From positions 1-45,781 of the forward strand of contig JAJTID010000104.1 of assembly GCA_021300155.1 (NCBI GenBank): a DNA stretch of 45,781 nt. Reading direction: 5' to 3'. This document shows positions 44,183 through 45,781 of the stretch, piece after piece. Made by a program: the position numbers and the translations under genes. The notes under the pieces were generated by a model that saw only the letters and a list, made by a program, of their open reading frames with translations, was not told the origin of the DNA and searched no databases. This stretch comes from Pirellula sp. (GTDB taxonomy: Bacteria; Planctomycetota; Planctomycetia; Pirellulales; Pirellulaceae). Numbering within the stretch: the stretch's first letter is position 1; each line of letters begins with the position of its first letter.

Positions 44183-44728
44183 GCCTCAAAACGGAGACTA
44201 ATTGGAAGCCACTTCCACTTAGTTGCACCGAAGAGAGTGAAACTATTAAGCCGCATATTGTGCAAGAAATTCAGATACTACGCTTCCGTCTTTCTTGAGC
44301 CAACGGATGACAATCAAACATGGTCTTTGAGCGACTCCAAGTAACGCTGAGACTTAGAGTCAGCGCATCAAGCGGTTGCACGAAAAGACGTTCGACAAGG
44401 TAGTATTCCACCGACAAGCGTATCTCAGACGGAACTAAATTATTTGTTCGACGTAGCGGTACGTATCAATCATGCAATAACAACTCGTGCTCTTCATCGG
44501 CAACCATGGCAATACTCATCTTTCGTCGTTTTTTGTTGTCGAGAAGACCAAGCCTCCATCAGTCGCGGTAATAGATGCAACGATTAATCCGTTCTTTCGT
44601 TGAGCGTACTTTTGTTCTATCTCAAAAAAACATGATTTTCAATTCTTACCCAAGCGGACAAACCTATTTTAACAAAAGCCTTTTAAAAACTGTCTTTGTT
44701 CCGTCCCTCTCGTTCCAACATTCGAAAA
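44183..44728. other. Long intergenic stretch, nothing clear
   Basis: About 545 bases between two plus-strand genes. Small frames (for example 44575-44781) lack ribosome sites and family features. The last 130 bases are rich in T and A runs (aaaaaaa near 44624, ttttaaaaac near 44681), suggesting a promoter. A weak inverted repeat (gctgagact/agtcagc near 44352-44370) is present. No tRNA or rRNA was seen. Confidence 0.5.
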
Positions 44729-45709
44729 ATGATCTTTACCAAACAAACCGCTTCAGTCCGTTGCGAATATTCGAGCATTGAAAATCAGACTCTTATCGAG
44801 AATTCCAACCGACCGGTTTATGATCACGCTCTGTGGTGTGTGCGAGCGGGAAGAATTGAAGAAGCCCAATCGCTATGTCGACAATTGCTCCGAAAATGTC
44901 TGCTTGAAGGAGATGCACTCAATTTTTACGCAACGCAGTGCGTTTTGAGCCTATCTGGTTCGGATGAACCGTTCGTTTTCGCTACCGAAAAACTTCTCAG
45001 TGCTCACAACGAACGATCTCAGCAACTGCTGGAAACAAATGCTGCCATACGTGATTTCCAAACAAGAATTTTTTCTGTCTCGCGATCGAATTGGGTATCG
45101 ATTTGTAAGCAAGTCAGTTCAGCCAACGGCTTGGACCACTATAATGCCTCTTGTTTCACATGGTTGGCCAACTCGGTTCGTGAGGAACTTGCTCAAACGA
45201 GCCATTATTTTGATTCGAAAGTATTTGAACTGGAGCGGATTTGGGCATGGGCGATTAGGCTCTCACAAAAAGCTGCGAGGCAATTCCCACATGAAGCACC
45301 TCATTCATTGCGTGAACTTGCTTGGTACCAAGCAACTCATGAAAGTGGTCCGCATGTCAATCAAGTTCTTCGTTCGCTTCGGCTAAGTGTACTCGGAGCA
45401 CAGCGGTTGGGGATGGCGAACGAGGAAGCAAAGACGCTATCAGCCTGGAATTCGATGATAGAAGAATTTGGATTCTCTGTTCCTTCGATGAACGAAGGCG
45501 AGGCGGAACGATTAAAGCTGCTTTCTGGTGCCAATGCCACCAAGTTGAAAGAATCTGAGGTGTCGACCGTTGATGCAGCATCGATCGCCAACGGGCTTTC
45601 GGATCTGATCTTCGCGTTGAATTCGGGAATCGGTACTCACAATGCATGTTCTGAATTGGGTTCTGCAGATAGCAGGGGCGCGTTATCACGCTCCAGTTAT
45701 TCCAGCTGA
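44729..45709 (+). CDS. Helical protein of unknown function
   Basis: A 326-residue protein from the ATG at 44729 (TTG at 44696 is the alternative). It has no signal peptide or transmembrane segment. Helical repeats resembling TPR-type packing appear in YDHALWCVRAGRIEEAQSLCRQLLRKCLLEGDALNFYATQ and AIRLSQKAARQFPHEAPHSLRELAW, but no repeat consensus is clean. The C-terminal 60 residues look disordered (GLSDLIFALNSG, then ADSRGALSRSSYSS). It may be a regulatory or scaffold protein. Nothing further can be said; the window ends 72 bases later without another gene. Confidence 0.55.
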   Translation: MIFTKQTASVRCEYSSIENQTLIENSNRPVYDHALWCVRAGRIEEAQSLCRQLLRKCLLEGDALNFYATQCVLSLSGSDEPFVFATEKLLSAHNERSQQLLETNAAIRDFQTRIFSVSRSNWVSICKQVSSANGLDHYNASCFTWLANSVREELAQTSHYFDSKVFELERIWAWAIRLSQKAARQFPHEAPHSLRELAWYQATHESGPHVNQVLRSLRLSVLGAQRLGMANEEAKTLSAWNSMIEEFGFSVPSMNEGEAERLKLLSGANATKLKESEVSTVDAASIANGLSDLIFALNSGIGTHNACSELGSADSRGALSRSSYSS

Positions 45710-45781
45710 GAACGAACCGCCCGCCTGCAAAAGTCCCCTAAAAGACTAATGAGAGGACCTGTGGCCAGATCCGCTACGCGC

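Noticed and set aside
44183-44728. Small RNA or tRNA gene
   Set aside because: No cloverleaf, strong stem or terminator-like end was found; only weak inverted repeats.

Overview
The window reads as chromosome from a planctomycete of the Pirellulaceae type with moderate GC. The family content supports this: a DUF1552 protein, a DUF1598 protein with a poly-Asn tract, a DUF1559 prepilin-like protein, a PQQ-type propeller lipoprotein-like protein, a sugar-dehydrogenase propeller fused to planctomycete-type haem domains, Tat-exported Gfo/Idh/MocA and PhoD-like proteins, and an FHA-GAF sigma-54 activator. No database was searched; names rest on recognised motifs and family resemblance.

Layout. 1-1076: edge of a probable mobile element, with a winged-helix-like ORF cut by the window start, a phage terminase small-subunit-like gene, a structured non-coding stretch and the 5' half of a tRNA-Arg(UCU) gene that stops at the anticodon loop. 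1235-6777: DUF1552, a polytopic membrane protein, a SUKH-like orphan, an NhaR-type LysR regulator and an HPF/RaiA-type protein. 7104-9477: an exported PhoD-like phosphatase coupled to a small beta-rich protein. 9558-11327 (minus): dual-specificity phosphatase and PQQ-like propeller, end to end. 11708-16038: a large sugar dehydrogenase/cytochrome fusion converging on a Tat-exported oxidoreductase. 16168-16731: a broken condensation/acyltransferase-type gene.

17651-24445 is one tight plus-strand cluster: five-haem cytochrome, outer-membrane barrel (ATGA overlap), MoxR ATPase, aldo/keto reductase (TGATG overlap), closed by a clear hairpin terminator. The cytochrome and the barrel share a DDLLAP motif in their disordered N-terminal regions, which makes them a candidate partner pair and the best lead for an undescribed system. 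24544-26007 (minus) is DUF1598. 26202-31209 is a second overlapping cluster: FHA-GAF-AAA+-Fis activator, HAD phosphatase, RND/MMPL transporter.

31200-37020: an unknown protein, a small secreted protein plus hisA, an exported esterase, then FkbM methyltransferase, an isolated fliG and a QueD-like enzyme on the minus strand. 37318-45709: a DUF1559 protein, a 1350-residue Asp-box propeller with three consecutive PDZ domains inserted in it, a DcaP-like porin and an unrecognised protein. Most genes are export, envelope or redox functions in short operons; only the left 1 kb looks clearly mobile.
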